Positions 1-8,611 are shown, counted from the first letter of the stretch. The stretch is 20,779 nucleotides of DNA from Thermoleptolyngbya sp046719575 (GCA_046719575.1 JBDNCP010000088.1:1-20779); one strand, 5' to 3'. The notes: generated from the sequence alone by a model not told the origin. Translations and numbers: made by a program.

Positions 1-42
1 AGTGAAGAGTGAAGAGGTTCCGTTTTTTGTTTTTTGTTTTTT
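1..42. repeat. Two short heptamer tandem arrays
   Basis: Positions 1-14 hold two copies of AGTGAAG and positions 22-42 hold three exact copies of GTTTTTT. They lie directly downstream of murJ, between its stop and the window edge. Such short tandemly repeated heptamers are known from intergenic regions of filamentous cyanobacteria. No hairpin is visible, so I do not call a murJ terminator here. Confidence 0.6.
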
Positions 43-51
43 CCGTCCTGC

Positions 52-1707
52 TCACCTCCTAAAAAAGCGCTGCCGCAACCGACTGACAAATGCATCGACC
101 TCCGGCAGCCCCAGTCGCGTGGCAAATAGCGCAAATACTAGCAATCCTGCGCTGCCTGCGACGCACAGATTCACCAGCAGCACGCCAAAGCCCTGATTGC
201 CGAGCAGCCGCTCGCAGCCGCGCAGCACGGCCCACGCCGCCGCGCCCGCCAGCCCGCTGCCCAGGGCCAGCAGCGCCGTCAGCCCGCCCCACTGCCGCAG
301 CGGTAGCCCTTGCAGGCGACGGTGCAAAATGGCCAGCATGATCAGCATGGAAACCAGATTCACGCCGACGGTTGCCAGTACCAGACCCACCGCGCCATAG
401 GGACGCACCAGCAAAAAGTCTAGCAGCGCATTTAGAAAAATATTGGCGATGCTGATGCGGAAGGGTGTGAGGCTGTCTTCGAGCGCGTAAAACACGCGCA
501 CCAGCACGTCGCGCCCCAGATACACAAACATGCCGACGGAGTAGGCCATCAGCACGGTGGCCGTGAGCAGCGAATCTTCGGGGCGAAAGGCGTAGCGTTC
601 GTAGACCACCCGCGAAATCGGCACTGCCAGCACCATCATCAAAACGCTGATGGGCAGCATCGTCAGGGCGGTGGTGATTAGCCCCTGGCGGATGCGGAGC
701 TTGAGTTCGGGCCAGTCTTGGGGCGCGGTGAGGCGCGAGAAGACGGGCAGCAGCGGCACCAGAATCACATTCGACAAAATGCCCAGCGGCGTGAGCGCCA
801 GCAGCCCTGCATAGCCCATCGCCGACACGGCTGCTGCCGCATTCGGAATAAACGACGCAAAGAACAGATCCGTCCACACGTTAATCTGCATCATGCCGGA
901 GGAGAACGTTGCCGGGCCCATGACGTTGATTACTTCGCGCACCGCCGGATCGTTGAAATTGAACCGGGGGCGCAGCGTGCCCAGTCCCGATTTCCACTGG
1001 GCGGGCAGTTGCACCAGCCATTGCAGCAGCGCCCCGGCCAGCGTAGACCAGGCCAGCACTGCGCCGCCCAGCATGGCGTATTGGGGATCAGAAATGCGAT
1101 CGCCCAGATACCACGCCAGCCCGCCCAGCCCCAGCAGCACCGTGATGCTGCTAAACAGGGGGCTGATCGACGGCAGCCAATATTGATTGGCCGCATTCAA
1201 CGCGCCAAAGCCAATGCCCACCAGCCCCGCCAGCACCGCCATCGGAGCCATGATTCTGAACTGCTGAATCGCAATCTCTCGCGTTTGCTGGAGCGTGGCG
1301 TAGGTTTCCGGCGACAGGCCCTCTCGCGCCGCCTCGGACGCCGAGATAAACAGCCCTGGAGCCACCAGATGCATCATTGGCTCCGCAAACACCATCAAGC
1401 CCGCCGTCACCAGCAGCAAGATCCCGACTACCAGCGTGGTAATTCCCTCCATAATCGGCGCGACTTCTTCCTGCTTGCGCTTGGACAAGACGCTGACGAT
1501 CGCACTGTGAAACGGCCCGTTAATCCCGCCCAGCAAAATCAGCAAAAAGCCCGGAATCACATAGGCAAAGTTGAACGCGCCAAACACTGCCCCCGTGCCA
1601 AAGGCAGCGGCGATCGCCTGTTGGCGAAACAAGCCAAACACCTTGCTCAGCAGCGTAGCAATGGCGACGATTCCAGCGATTCCAGTGAGTGAGCGGGCTT
1701 TGGACAC
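52..1707 (-). CDS. murJ: Lipid II flippase MurJ (MviN family)
   Basis: Integral membrane flippase that moves the peptidoglycan precursor lipid II across the cytoplasmic membrane. The 551-residue product is close to the usual family length and is hydrophobic almost throughout, fitting about 14 membrane helices. The N-terminus carries the family signature, a T-x-x-SK-V-x-G-x-x-R pattern around residues 18-28 followed by an AxxFG motif near residue 37, and later segments resemble MurJ (NxxLxPLLPVFSRL near the middle; YALEDSLTPFRIS). The start is GTG at 1705-1707; no internal ATG gives an intact first helix. No convincing Shine-Dalgarno sequence precedes it. The gene is alone on this strand here, divergent from the methyltransferase gene with 262 bp between the starts. 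The family assignment is firm; a role in exporting another undecaprenyl-linked substrate is the only real alternative. Confidence 0.95.
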   Translation of the reverse strand: MSKARSLTGIAGIVAIATLLSKVFGLFRQQAIAAAFGTGAVFGAFNFAYVIPGFLLILLGGINGPFHSAIVSVLSKRKQEEVAPIMEGITTLVVGILLLVTAGLMVFAEPMMHLVAPGLFISASEAAREGLSPETYATLQQTREIAIQQFRIMAPMAVLAGLVGIGFGALNAANQYWLPSISPLFSSITVLLGLGGLAWYLGDRISDPQYAMLGGAVLAWSTLAGALLQWLVQLPAQWKSGLGTLRPRFNFNDPAVREVINVMGPATFSSGMMQINVWTDLFFASFIPNAAAAVSAMGYAGLLALTPLGILSNVILVPLLPVFSRLTAPQDWPELKLRIRQGLITTALTMLPISVLMMVLAVPISRVVYERYAFRPEDSLLTATVLMAYSVGMFVYLGRDVLVRVFYALEDSLTPFRISIANIFLNALLDFLLVRPYGAVGLVLATVGVNLVSMLIMLAILHRRLQGLPLRQWGGLTALLALGSGLAGAAAWAVLRGCERLLGNQGFGVLLVNLCVAGSAGLLVFALFATRLGLPEVDAFVSRLRQRFFRR

Positions 1708-1932
1708 AGGTTTGCAGGGATTAGGGTACTACAAAGAGCGTGAGGCAAAAAAAGGGGTTAAACGAAGATGGAGTAGCCAATGCAAGATCCGACTCTTGGC
1801 CTCGCGCCATCTCCCTCCTAATTCACCCTCTTTGCATCTCTCCTTAGTATCTTAAGAGGCAAGCGGTAAACCCATTCGCTCATTCCCGGGTCGCCTCAGC
1901 CCAACCCCGCCGCCCCGGCCGCTCCAACCTCC

Positions 1933-1938
1933 TATAAT
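1933..1938 (+). promoter_or_regulatory. Candidate -10 box for the methyltransferase gene
   Basis: A perfect TATAAT lies 31 bp upstream of the ATG at 1970. The bases 17 bp further upstream are GC-rich and contain no TTGACA-like -35, so this would be a -10-driven promoter if it is real. The remainder of the 262-bp gap between murJ and this gene shows nothing else I can name. Confidence 0.35.
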
Positions 1939-1969
1939 TCAGGTTGCCCTTACAAAAATCACCTTTGCC

Positions 1970-3154
1970 ATGTCCGATTCTCAAGCTGTGAGCGCGGCAG
2001 TTGCGCGGCTATATGACACCTACCCGTTTCCTCCAGAGCCGCTGCTGGATGAGCCGCCACCGGGCTACAACTGGCGGTGGAACTGGCTGGCGGCCCATAG
2101 CTTTTGCACGGGGCGCAGGCCAGCGCGGCAAGATATTCGGATTTTGGATGCGGGCTGTGGCACGGGTGTCGGCACGGAGTATCTAGTGCATCTGAATCCA
2201 CAGGCGCAGGTGACGGGCATTGACCTGAGCGCGGGGGCGCTGGCGGTAGCGCAGGAGCGGTGTCGGCGGTCGGGGGCAAATCGCGCCACATTTCACCACC
2301 TGAGCCTCTACGATGTGGATCAGCTACCCGGCGAGTTTGATCTGATTAACTGTGTCGGTGTGCTGCACCACCTGCCCGACCCGATTCGCGGGATTCAGGC
2401 TTTGGCGAAAAAGCTGGCTCCCGGCGGCATCCTGCATATTTTCGTTTATGGGGAATTGGGGCGCTGGGAAATTAAGCTGATGCAGCAGGCAATCGCCCTC
2501 CTCCAGCAAGACCGCCGGGGCGACTATACCGACGGCGTGCAGTTGGGGCGAGCTATCTTTGCCAGCTTGCCGGAGAATAACCGCCTGGTGCGCCGAGAGC
2601 AAGAGCGCTGGTCGCTAGAAAACCAGAAAGACGAGTGCTTTGCCGATATGTATGTGCATCCGCAGGAAATTGACTACAACATCGATACGCTGTTTGAACT
2701 CATTGATGCGTCTGGGCTAGAGTTTTTGGGCTTCTCGAATCCCCGCGTGTGGGACTTGGAGCGACTGCTAGGCAAGTCGCCTGAGCTGATGGCCCGGGCG
2801 CAGGGGTTGGGCGATCGCCAGCGCTATCGGCTGCTCGAACTGCTCGATCCCGATACGATTACCCACTACGAATTCTTTCTAGGTCGCCCGCCGCTCGAAA
2901 TTTGCGATTGGTCATCCGATGCCGACCTGCTCGGCGCGATTCCTTCCCTCAGCCCCTGCATCGACGGCTGGGACAGCCGCTGCGTGTTTAACTACGACTA
3001 TCAAATCATCAACCTCAGCGAAGCCGAGTGGGGATTTCTCAAAGCTTGTGAAGGGAATGAGACAAGGGCGATCGCCCAAATTCTGCAAGCCCAACCGCTT
3101 CCCCTAGATACTGTTCGCAGCCTCCAGCGTCAGCAACTCCTGCTCCTGGCATAG
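1970..3154 (+). CDS. Class I SAM-dependent methyltransferase of unknown substrate
   Basis: The first half is a Rossmann-type methyltransferase. Motif I ILDAGCGTG is at residues 58-66, the acidic end of strand 2 (GIDLS) is at 83-87, motif IV FDLINCVGVLHHL is at 123-135 and LAPGGILHIF at 149-158. These bind S-adenosylmethionine. The N-terminus has a YDTYPFPPEPLLDEPPPGYN segment, which I recall as typical of a cyanobacterial family, and the C-terminal 200 residues are outside the core fold and probably decide the substrate. No membrane helix or signal peptide is seen, so the protein is cytoplasmic. Start is ATG at 1970, without a good ribosome binding site. It lies 222 bp upstream of the ATP synthase operon on the same strand. 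The substrate cannot be inferred: small molecule, quinone, lipid or protein are all open. Confidence 0.85.
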   Translation: MSDSQAVSAAVARLYDTYPFPPEPLLDEPPPGYNWRWNWLAAHSFCTGRRPARQDIRILDAGCGTGVGTEYLVHLNPQAQVTGIDLSAGALAVAQERCRRSGANRATFHHLSLYDVDQLPGEFDLINCVGVLHHLPDPIRGIQALAKKLAPGGILHIFVYGELGRWEIKLMQQAIALLQQDRRGDYTDGVQLGRAIFASLPENNRLVRREQERWSLENQKDECFADMYVHPQEIDYNIDTLFELIDASGLEFLGFSNPRVWDLERLLGKSPELMARAQGLGDRQRYRLLELLDPDTITHYEFFLGRPPLEICDWSSDADLLGAIPSLSPCIDGWDSRCVFNYDYQIINLSEAEWGFLKACEGNETRAIAQILQAQPLPLDTVRSLQRQQLLLLA

Positions 3155-3376
3155 GCTGCCTCAAAGAACCGAAAACAGAGGATAAAAGCCAGTTGCACCG
3201 CCCCTTCAAGAACCTTTCAAGAATCTTTTTAGAAATACTGGAGAAACTTAGACGATTTTGATCCCTCGTCATTAAGTATTGTTACCCGTCGATGGTATGA
3301 TCAACACTGGCTCATCAATGTATTAGCAATAATGCCTTGATCGCCCAAAAGACCTGTCTGGACTCGGTTCTCTATC

Positions 3377-3841
3377 GTGACCTCCCCAGATTTTCCACCC
3401 GAAACAAGTGAACATGCTCCGGTTGATACTGCTTCGACAGTGAACACTGATCCGTCCGTCGAGCTTCCAGACCAACCCGATGCATCTATGCAGGAATACT
3501 ACAAGCTTCAAAGCGACTTGTTGCTAACGACGCTTGCAATGACTGCGATCATTTTTGCTTCTGTGTGGATTGTCTATTCCTTAAACATTGCTCTCAATTA
3601 CCTGATTGGAGCGTGCACAGGTGTGGTTTACTTGAGAATGTTGGCCAGAAATGTCGAGCAGCTAGGACGAGAAAAGGGACGAATCGGAAACACTCGTCTC
3701 ATTCTTCTTGTGGGTTTGATACTGATTGCTTCTCGCTGGAATCAGCTTCAAATCATGCCTATCTTTTTAGGCTTCTTGACTTATAAAGCTGCGGTCATCT
3801 TCTATATGTTGCGGACATCTATTCTCCCTTCACAGGGATAG
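3377..3841 (+). CDS. atp1: ATP synthase protein I (Atp1)
   Basis: Small membrane protein that opens cyanobacterial ATP synthase operons and is thought to assist F0 or c-ring assembly; it is not part of the finished enzyme. After about 37 polar, acidic residues there is a conserved-looking start MQEYYKLQSDLLL, then hydrophobic segments at about residues 48-68, 71-87, 107-119 and 127-144. The segment ALNYLIGACTGVVYLRMLAR is typical of cyanobacterial Atp1. The longest start is GTG at 3377; an ATG at 3488 (residue 38) would give 117 residues, nearer the usual family length. Neither has a clear ribosome binding site, so the start is uncertain. It is followed 48 bp later by the subunit a gene. Confidence 0.85.
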   Translation: MTSPDFPPETSEHAPVDTASTVNTDPSVELPDQPDASMQEYYKLQSDLLLTTLAMTAIIFASVWIVYSLNIALNYLIGACTGVVYLRMLARNVEQLGREKGRIGNTRLILLVGLILIASRWNQLQIMPIFLGFLTYKAAVIFYMLRTSILPSQG

Positions 3842-3889
3842 GTTTAGATATCCTAGCATCCCTCCAGTTAATTCGGGCAAGCCATTTAC

Positions 3890-4651
3890 ATGGAAACGTT
3901 GCTTTCTCTTAACGTCTTCAATGCCTTTCCGCTTGCTGAGCTAGAAGTGGGTAAGCACTTCTATTGGCAGTTAGGAAATCTAAAGCTGCACGGACAGGTG
4001 TTCCTCACCTCCTGGTTTGTGATCGGGCTTTTGGTGCTAGTCACTTTTTTGGCAACCCGTAACATCCAGCGCGTTCCCTCCGGGCTGCAAAACCTCATGG
4101 AATACGGGCTAGAGTTCATTCGTGATTTGGCAAAAAACCAAATCGGTGAAAAAGAATATCGCCCTTGGGTTCCATTTGTAGGGACGCTGTTTTTGTTCAT
4201 TTTTGTGAGCAACTGGTCTGGTGCGTTGGTTCCCTGGAAGCTATTTAAGTTGCCAGAAGGCGAACTGGGTGCGCCAACGGCTGACATCAACACGACGGTT
4301 GCACTGGCACTGCTGACTTCGCTGGCCTATTTCTACGCTGGCTTTAGTCGCAAAGGGTTGGGCTACTTTGGCAACTACGTGCAGCCCGTACCGTTTATGC
4401 TGCCGTTCAAGATCATTGAAGATTTCACCAAGCCGCTCTCTCTCAGCTTCCGACTTTTCGGAAACATTCTGGCAGATGAGTTGGTGGTGGGTGTGCTGGT
4501 TCTTCTGGTTCCGCTGTTTGTGCCGCTGCCCGTGATGGCCCTGGGTCTTTTTACGAGTGCAATTCAGGCGCTGATCTTTGCAACGCTGGCGGCAGCCTAT
4601 ATCGGCGAGGCGATGGAGGATCATCACGGTGAAGGGCATGAGGAGCACTAG
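3890..4651 (+). CDS. atpB: F0F1 ATP synthase subunit a
   Basis: Membrane stator subunit that forms the two proton half-channels against the c-ring in the thylakoid and cytoplasmic membrane. Cyanobacterial literature calls the gene atpI. The 253-residue protein contains the invariant channel arginine at R188 within LSLSFRLFGN, and the following helix pair with Q226 in SAIQALIFATLAAAYIGE. Five to six hydrophobic helices are visible, with a His/Glu-rich C-terminal tail (MEDHHGEGHEEH). The length is normal for cyanobacteria and chloroplasts. ATG start at 3890 with only a weak purine stretch upstream. It lies between atp1 and the c subunit gene; the 180-bp gap before the c gene contains one HIP1 site (4740-4747) and no strong hairpin. 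Confidence 0.97.
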   Translation: METLLSLNVFNAFPLAELEVGKHFYWQLGNLKLHGQVFLTSWFVIGLLVLVTFLATRNIQRVPSGLQNLMEYGLEFIRDLAKNQIGEKEYRPWVPFVGTLFLFIFVSNWSGALVPWKLFKLPEGELGAPTADINTTVALALLTSLAYFYAGFSRKGLGYFGNYVQPVPFMLPFKIIEDFTKPLSLSFRLFGNILADELVVGVLVLLVPLFVPLPVMALGLFTSAIQALIFATLAAAYIGEAMEDHHGEGHEEH

Positions 4652-4831
4652 CATCCTCAGTTGGGGTGTGTGAATTCCCCGTTCATGCGACTCGGTTGCA
4701 GCGGTCGTCAGTGCAATCGATGGTCGTTGTGTAAGGTGTGCGATCGCCCTTGTCTGGGTAGATCTCGCAAGCCACATTGCACATTTGCTGACGTGTTTCT
4801 CATTCTGTAATTTTTAGGGAAGGAAAACATC

Positions 4832-5077
4832 ATGGATCCGATTATTTCTGCTGCTTCGGTTGTGGCTGCTGCGCTGGCTGTCGGTCTAGCGGCGATCGGC
4901 CCTGGCATTGGTCAAGGAAATGCCGCTGGTCAGGCCGTTGAAGGGATTGCTCGCCAGCCCGAAGCAGAGGGCAAGATTCGTGGCACGCTGCTGCTGAGCT
5001 TGGCGTTCATGGAAGCGCTAACGATCTACGGTCTGGTGGTGGCGCTGGTGCTGCTATTTGCCAACCCCTTTGCCTAA
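4832..5077 (+). CDS. atpE: F0F1 ATP synthase subunit c
   Basis: Proteolipid of the rotating c-ring that carries protons (cyanobacterial name atpH). The 81-residue hairpin has helix 1 with the glycine pattern GPGIGQGNAAG at residues 23-33, the cytoplasmic loop RQP at 41-43, and helix 2 with the proton-binding glutamate E61 in FMEALTIYG. No residue suggests sodium coupling. A strong ribosome binding site, GGGAAGGA at 4817-4824, stands 7 bases before the ATG, the best in the operon, which suits a subunit needed in many copies per enzyme. A stable stem-loop follows 9 bases after the stop. Confidence 0.98.
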   Translation: MDPIISAASVVAAALAVGLAAIGPGIGQGNAAGQAVEGIARQPEAEGKIRGTLLLSLAFMEALTIYGLVVALVLLFANPFA

Positions 5078-5086
5078 GCAGTAAGC

Positions 5087-5122
5087 CGCGTGGTCGAGGG
5101 GCAGTTGCGCTTCGACCACGCG
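5087..5122 (+). promoter_or_regulatory. Stem-loop between the c and b' genes
   Basis: CGCGTGGTCGA at 5087-5097 is matched by its exact reverse complement at 5112-5122. One G-U and one G-C pair extend the stem inward to 13 pairs around a 10-base loop. It starts 9 bases after the atpE stop and has no U-run, so it is not a standard intrinsic terminator. It could protect the 3' end of a processed atpE message or reduce read-through. Confidence 0.6.
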
Positions 5123-5265
5123 CTGACTTGAGCCTGGGTGGATAGCTGTTGGGCGATCGCAAGTCAGTCATCCAGCGGTGAGCAGCGCTCCTTGGCGACC
5201 CTTTCAAAGTCATTCAAGTGGTTTGGTTTGGTGAAACCCCAAAAAGTTAGTCGGGGCGAGTGAAT

Positions 5266-5742
5266 ATGGTTTATTGGACATTCTTACTGGCTGAAGAGGG
5301 CGGGGGCGGTCTGTTTGACCTCGATGCCACATTGCCGCTGATGGCGCTCCAGTTTATGCTCCTGGTTGCAATTCTCAACGTCACTTTCTACAAGCCCCTG
5401 GGCAAGGCGCTAGATGACCGCGAAGGCTATATCCGCGCTAATCAGTCAGAGGCAAAGGAGCGGCTAGCTAAGGCAGAGGCGCTGGCTAAGCAGTACGAGA
5501 CTGAGGCAGCCGAGGTTCGCCGTCAGGCAATCGCCATTGTCTCGGCGGCTGAGGCGGATGCTCAAAAGATTGCAGCCCAAAAGATTGCCGAAGCTCAGCA
5601 GGTTGCTCAGTCCCAGCGAGAACAGGCGCAAAAGGATTTGGACGCTCAAAAAGCGGCCGCATTGCAGTCGCTAGAACAGCAGGTGGATGAACTGAGCCGT
5701 CAGATCTTGGAAAAGGTGACGGGTGGCATTGCGCTTGGCTAG
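5266..5742 (+). CDS. atpG: F0F1 ATP synthase subunit b'
   Basis: Second peripheral-stalk subunit found in photosynthetic organisms, which pairs with subunit b to hold F1 static against F0. One N-terminal helix (LPLMALQFMLLVAILNVTFY) is followed by a long, highly charged Ala/Gln/Glu-rich coiled coil to the end, including repeated AQKIA segments. I choose ATG 5266 (158 residues), because GGGG at 5253-5256 sits 9 bases before it; an in-frame GTG at 5260 would add two residues but leaves only 3 bases to the same site. It is separated from the c gene by about 190 bp containing a stem-loop, and from atpF by 131 bp. UniProt-style names include atpF2. Confidence 0.95.
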   Translation: MVYWTFLLAEEGGGGLFDLDATLPLMALQFMLLVAILNVTFYKPLGKALDDREGYIRANQSEAKERLAKAEALAKQYETEAAEVRRQAIAIVSAAEADAQKIAAQKIAEAQQVAQSQREQAQKDLDAQKAAALQSLEQQVDELSRQILEKVTGGIALG

Positions 5743-5873
5743 CCCTAGCGGGGCGAGCTGCTGCACTGTAGCGTTTCCTAGTGTTGCGCTGGTGGCGCTA
5801 CGGTTTGGCTGAGCTTTCCAAAGACCTGTTGGAACTCGTGAATCAATAAAGACGCAGATTCGGGCATTCACAG

Positions 5874-6428
5874 ATGGAGATATTAGGGAGTTTGTTGGCG
5901 ATCGCCGCAACGGCGGGAGAAGCAGCTGAAGCTGCCGAAGAAGGCGGTTTTGGGCTAAATCTTGACCTGCTAGATACGAACCTGATCAACCTTGCCATCA
6001 TCATTGGTGTCTTGGTGTATTTTGGTCGCGGCTTTTTAGGAAAAACGTTGAGCGATCGGCGGATGAAGATTGAAGCTTCTATCAAGGAAGCAGAGCAGCG
6101 CAAGCAGGAGGCTGCCGCACTCTTGGCAGAGCAGCAGCAAAAGCTGGCGCAAGCTCAGGAGGAAGCAGCTCGGATTCGCTCAGAAGCAGAGGCTCAAGCA
6201 GCCGCAGCAAGCGCTGCGATTCTGGATCAGGCAACGCAGGATGTTGCTCGGATGCAGGCGGCAGCCGCTCAGGACGTGGCAGCTGAGGAGCAGCGCGTTG
6301 TGAACGAACTGCGCCAGCGAGTGGCCGCTTTGGCGCTCCAGCAGGTCGAAGCACGATTAAAAGGCGGACTGAGTGCCGATGCCCAGCAGCAGTTAATCGA
6401 TCGCGGCATTGCGGCATTGGGAGGTTAG
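5874..6428 (+). CDS. atpF: F0F1 ATP synthase subunit b
   Basis: Peripheral-stalk subunit. The 184-residue protein has an N-terminal segment rich in Ala and Glu, one membrane helix (about residues 37-55, LINLAIIIGVLVYFGRGFLG), then a long charged coiled coil (SDRRMKIEASIKEAEQ onwards) ending in QQLIDRGIAALGG. Length and layout fit cyanobacterial subunit b, including the extra N-terminal segment that is trimmed in chloroplast homologues. The upstream 131-bp gap holds a weak dyad (GTAGCG 5768-5773 with CGCTAC 5796-5801). The last codons of this gene contain the ribosome binding site of the delta gene, so the two are probably translationally coupled. Confidence 0.96.
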   Translation: MEILGSLLAIAATAGEAAEAAEEGGFGLNLDLLDTNLINLAIIIGVLVYFGRGFLGKTLSDRRMKIEASIKEAEQRKQEAAALLAEQQQKLAQAQEEAARIRSEAEAQAAAASAAILDQATQDVARMQAAAAQDVAAEEQRVVNELRQRVAALALQQVEARLKGGLSADAQQQLIDRGIAALGG

Positions 6429-6432
6429 TGAA

Positions 6433-6990
6433 ATGAGAGATTCAACTACAGCGTCCGCAGTGTCGGAACCCTATGCACAGGCTTTGATGTCGCTTGCCAA
6501 GTCCAATGATCTGGTCGATCGCTTTGGCGAAGATGTCGGGTTTCTGCGATCGCTCCTTGCCGAGTCGGAAGAACTTCAGCAAGTTTTGGCGAACCCCCTG
6601 ATCAAGCCCGATGCGAAGAAAGGGATTTTGCGCCAGCTTGCATCCGAGCAGATTCATCCCTACACGCTCAACTTTCTATTTCTGTTGGTGGATCGGGGTC
6701 GAATTCTCTTCCTAGACAGCATTTGCAAGCAATATCAGGCGCTCCTGCGTGAGTTAAAGCAGGCTGTTCTGGCTGAGGTCACTGCGCCTGTCGAGTTGAC
6801 AGAGGCTCAGCAAGAAGCGGTTCGCAACAAGGTCAAAGAGCTAACGGGTGCCCAGCAAGTTGATCTGGAAACTCGCATCAATCCTGACCTGATTGGTGGA
6901 GTTGTGATCAAGGTGGGTTCCCAGGTTTATGACTCGAGCCTGCGCGGTCAATTGCGGCGCATCAGCTTAAAGCTCACTGGTTCAAACTAG
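6433..6990 (+). CDS. atpH: F0F1 ATP synthase subunit delta
   Basis: Delta caps the top of F1 and joins it to the b/b' stalk (cyanobacterial name atpD). The 185-residue product begins with MRDSTTASAVSEPYAQAL, has the helical N-domain typical of delta/OSCP, and ends with the conserved C-terminal pattern NPDLIGGVVIKVGSQVYDSSLRGQL, cited here only as residues near 148-174. The start is ATG 6433: GGGAGG at 6419-6424, inside the end of atpF, is 8 bases upstream, and only 4 bases separate the atpF stop from this ATG. A TTG further upstream at 6409 overlaps atpF and is unlikely. Confidence 0.95.
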   Translation: MRDSTTASAVSEPYAQALMSLAKSNDLVDRFGEDVGFLRSLLAESEELQQVLANPLIKPDAKKGILRQLASEQIHPYTLNFLFLLVDRGRILFLDSICKQYQALLRELKQAVLAEVTAPVELTEAQQEAVRNKVKELTGAQQVDLETRINPDLIGGVVIKVGSQVYDSSLRGQLRRISLKLTGSN

Positions 6991-7090
6991 CCATCGCTCG
7001 AAAGGCTGACTACATTCAACAAATCCTAATTATTTTCATCCTGACGGGTATTAGCCCCGGTTCCCCACCGTTTAACTGGAGAAAAACGCA

Positions 7091-8611
7091 ATGGTAGCAA
7101 TTAGACCAGACGAAATTAGCAGCATTATTCGCCAGCAAATCGAGGAATACGACCAGCAGGTTAAGGTTTCCAATGTGGGAACCGTGTTGCAGGTTGGCGA
7201 CGGGATTGCCCGCGTATACGGACTAGAGAACGTCATGGCCAGCGAACTGCTGGAGTTTGAAGACGGCACAATCGGTCTGGCGCTGAACCTGGAAGAAGAC
7301 AGCGTGGGTGCTGTGCTGATGGGCGAGGGTCTGAATATTCAGGAAGGCAGCACTGTGCGCTCGACGGGTCGGGTGGCCTCGATCCCGGTGGGTGATGCCT
7401 ATCTGGGTCGTGTGGTCGATGCGCTGGCGCGCCCGATCGATGGTAAGGGGGACATTGTTGCGACCGATTCTCGTCTGCTGGAGTCTCCGGCTCCTGGTAT
7501 TGTGGAGCGGAAGTCGGTCTATGAGCCGATGCAGACGGGAATTACAGCGATTGATGCCATGATCCCAATCGGTCGTGGTCAGCGAGAGTTGATCATCGGT
7601 GACCGCCAGACGGGCAAAACCGCCGTTGCGTTGGACACCATCCTGAACCAGAAGGGCGGAGATGTGATCTGCGTCTACGTTGCGGTGGGTCAGAAGGCTT
7701 CGACGGTGGCTCAGGTGGTAGACGCGCTCCAGTCTCGCGGCGCGCTGGAATACACCATCGTTGTGGCGGCAAATGCCAGCGATCCCGCTCCGCTGCAATA
7801 CCTGGCTCCCTACACGGGCGCAACCCTGGCGGAGTATTTCATGTATAAGGGCAAGCATACGCTGGTGGTGTATGACGACCTCTCCAAGCAGGCCCAGGCC
7901 TATCGCCAGATGTCGTTGCTGCTGCGTCGCCCACCCGGACGGGAAGCCTACCCTGGCGACGTGTTCTATCTCCATTCGCGCTTGCTGGAGCGGGCCGCTA
8001 AGCTCAGTCCTGAACTCGGCGAGGGCAGCATGACTGCACTGCCGATCGTGGAAACCCAGGCAGGCGACGTGTCTGCCTACATTCCGACCAACGTGATTTC
8101 GATTACGGATGGTCAAATCTTCCTGTCTTCTGACCTGTTCAACTCTGGTCTGCGTCCGGCGGTTAATGCGGGTATTTCGGTGTCTCGCGTGGGTTCTGCG
8201 GCGCAGACTAAGGCGATGAAGAAGGTGGCGGGCAAGGTGAAGCTGGAACTGGCTCAGTTTGCTGAACTGGAAGCCTTTACTCAGTTTGCCTCTGACCTAG
8301 ACAAGGCGACTCAAGATCAGCTAGCGCGGGGTCAGCGCCTGCGGGAATTGCTGAAGCAGCCGCAATATTCGCCGCTGTCGGTGGCGGAGCAGGTGGCTGT
8401 GATTTACTCTGGCATTAACGGCTACTTGGATGATATTCCAGTAGAAAAGGTGACTGCTTTCACTAAGGGACTGCGTGACTATCTGAAGACCAGCAAGGCC
8501 AAGTATATTGAGATTGTCCAGGGACAGAAGGTTTTGACGGACGAGGCGGAGAGCTTGCTGAAAGAGGCGATCGCCGAATACAAGCAAACCTTCTTGGCAG
8601 GTCTGAAGTAG
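7091..8611 (+). CDS. atpA: F0F1 ATP synthase subunit alpha
   Basis: Non-catalytic nucleotide-binding subunit of the F1 hexamer. The 506-residue protein has the P-loop GDRQTGKT at 170-177, the Walker B strand LVVYDD ending at D262-D263, and the arginine finger R366 in SVSRVGSAAQ, which reaches into the catalytic site on beta. The N-terminal beta-barrel (about 25-95) and the C-terminal helical domain are complete, and length is normal. ATG 7091 has GGAG at 7078-7081, 9 bases upstream. The 100-bp gap after the delta gene shows no structure. The 112-bp gap to the gamma gene contains a stem-loop and heptamer repeats. Confidence 0.98.
   Translation: MVAIRPDEISSIIRQQIEEYDQQVKVSNVGTVLQVGDGIARVYGLENVMASELLEFEDGTIGLALNLEEDSVGAVLMGEGLNIQEGSTVRSTGRVASIPVGDAYLGRVVDALARPIDGKGDIVATDSRLLESPAPGIVERKSVYEPMQTGITAIDAMIPIGRGQRELIIGDRQTGKTAVALDTILNQKGGDVICVYVAVGQKASTVAQVVDALQSRGALEYTIVVAANASDPAPLQYLAPYTGATLAEYFMYKGKHTLVVYDDLSKQAQAYRQMSLLLRRPPGREAYPGDVFYLHSRLLERAAKLSPELGEGSMTALPIVETQAGDVSAYIPTNVISITDGQIFLSSDLFNSGLRPAVNAGISVSRVGSAAQTKAMKKVAGKVKLELAQFAELEAFTQFASDLDKATQDQLARGQRLRELLKQPQYSPLSVAEQVAVIYSGINGYLDDIPVEKVTAFTKGLRDYLKTSKAKYIEIVQGQKVLTDEAESLLKEAIAEYKQTFLAGLK

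Noticed and set aside
718..1692. Long plus-strand open frame (324 codons) opposite murJ
   Set aside because: Its product is rich in Arg, Gln and His with no domain, and it lies antisense to a clear murJ; it is a shadow of GC-rich codon use.
3250..3376. Promoter for the ATP synthase operon (TATGAT at 3296-3301)
   Set aside because: A -10-like hexamer exists, but the only -35-like hexamers are 11 or 32 bp away; I could not define a promoter.
7223..8116. Long minus-strand open frame (297 codons) opposite atpA
   Set aside because: It is antisense to the strongly conserved alpha subunit and its product has no recognisable domain.
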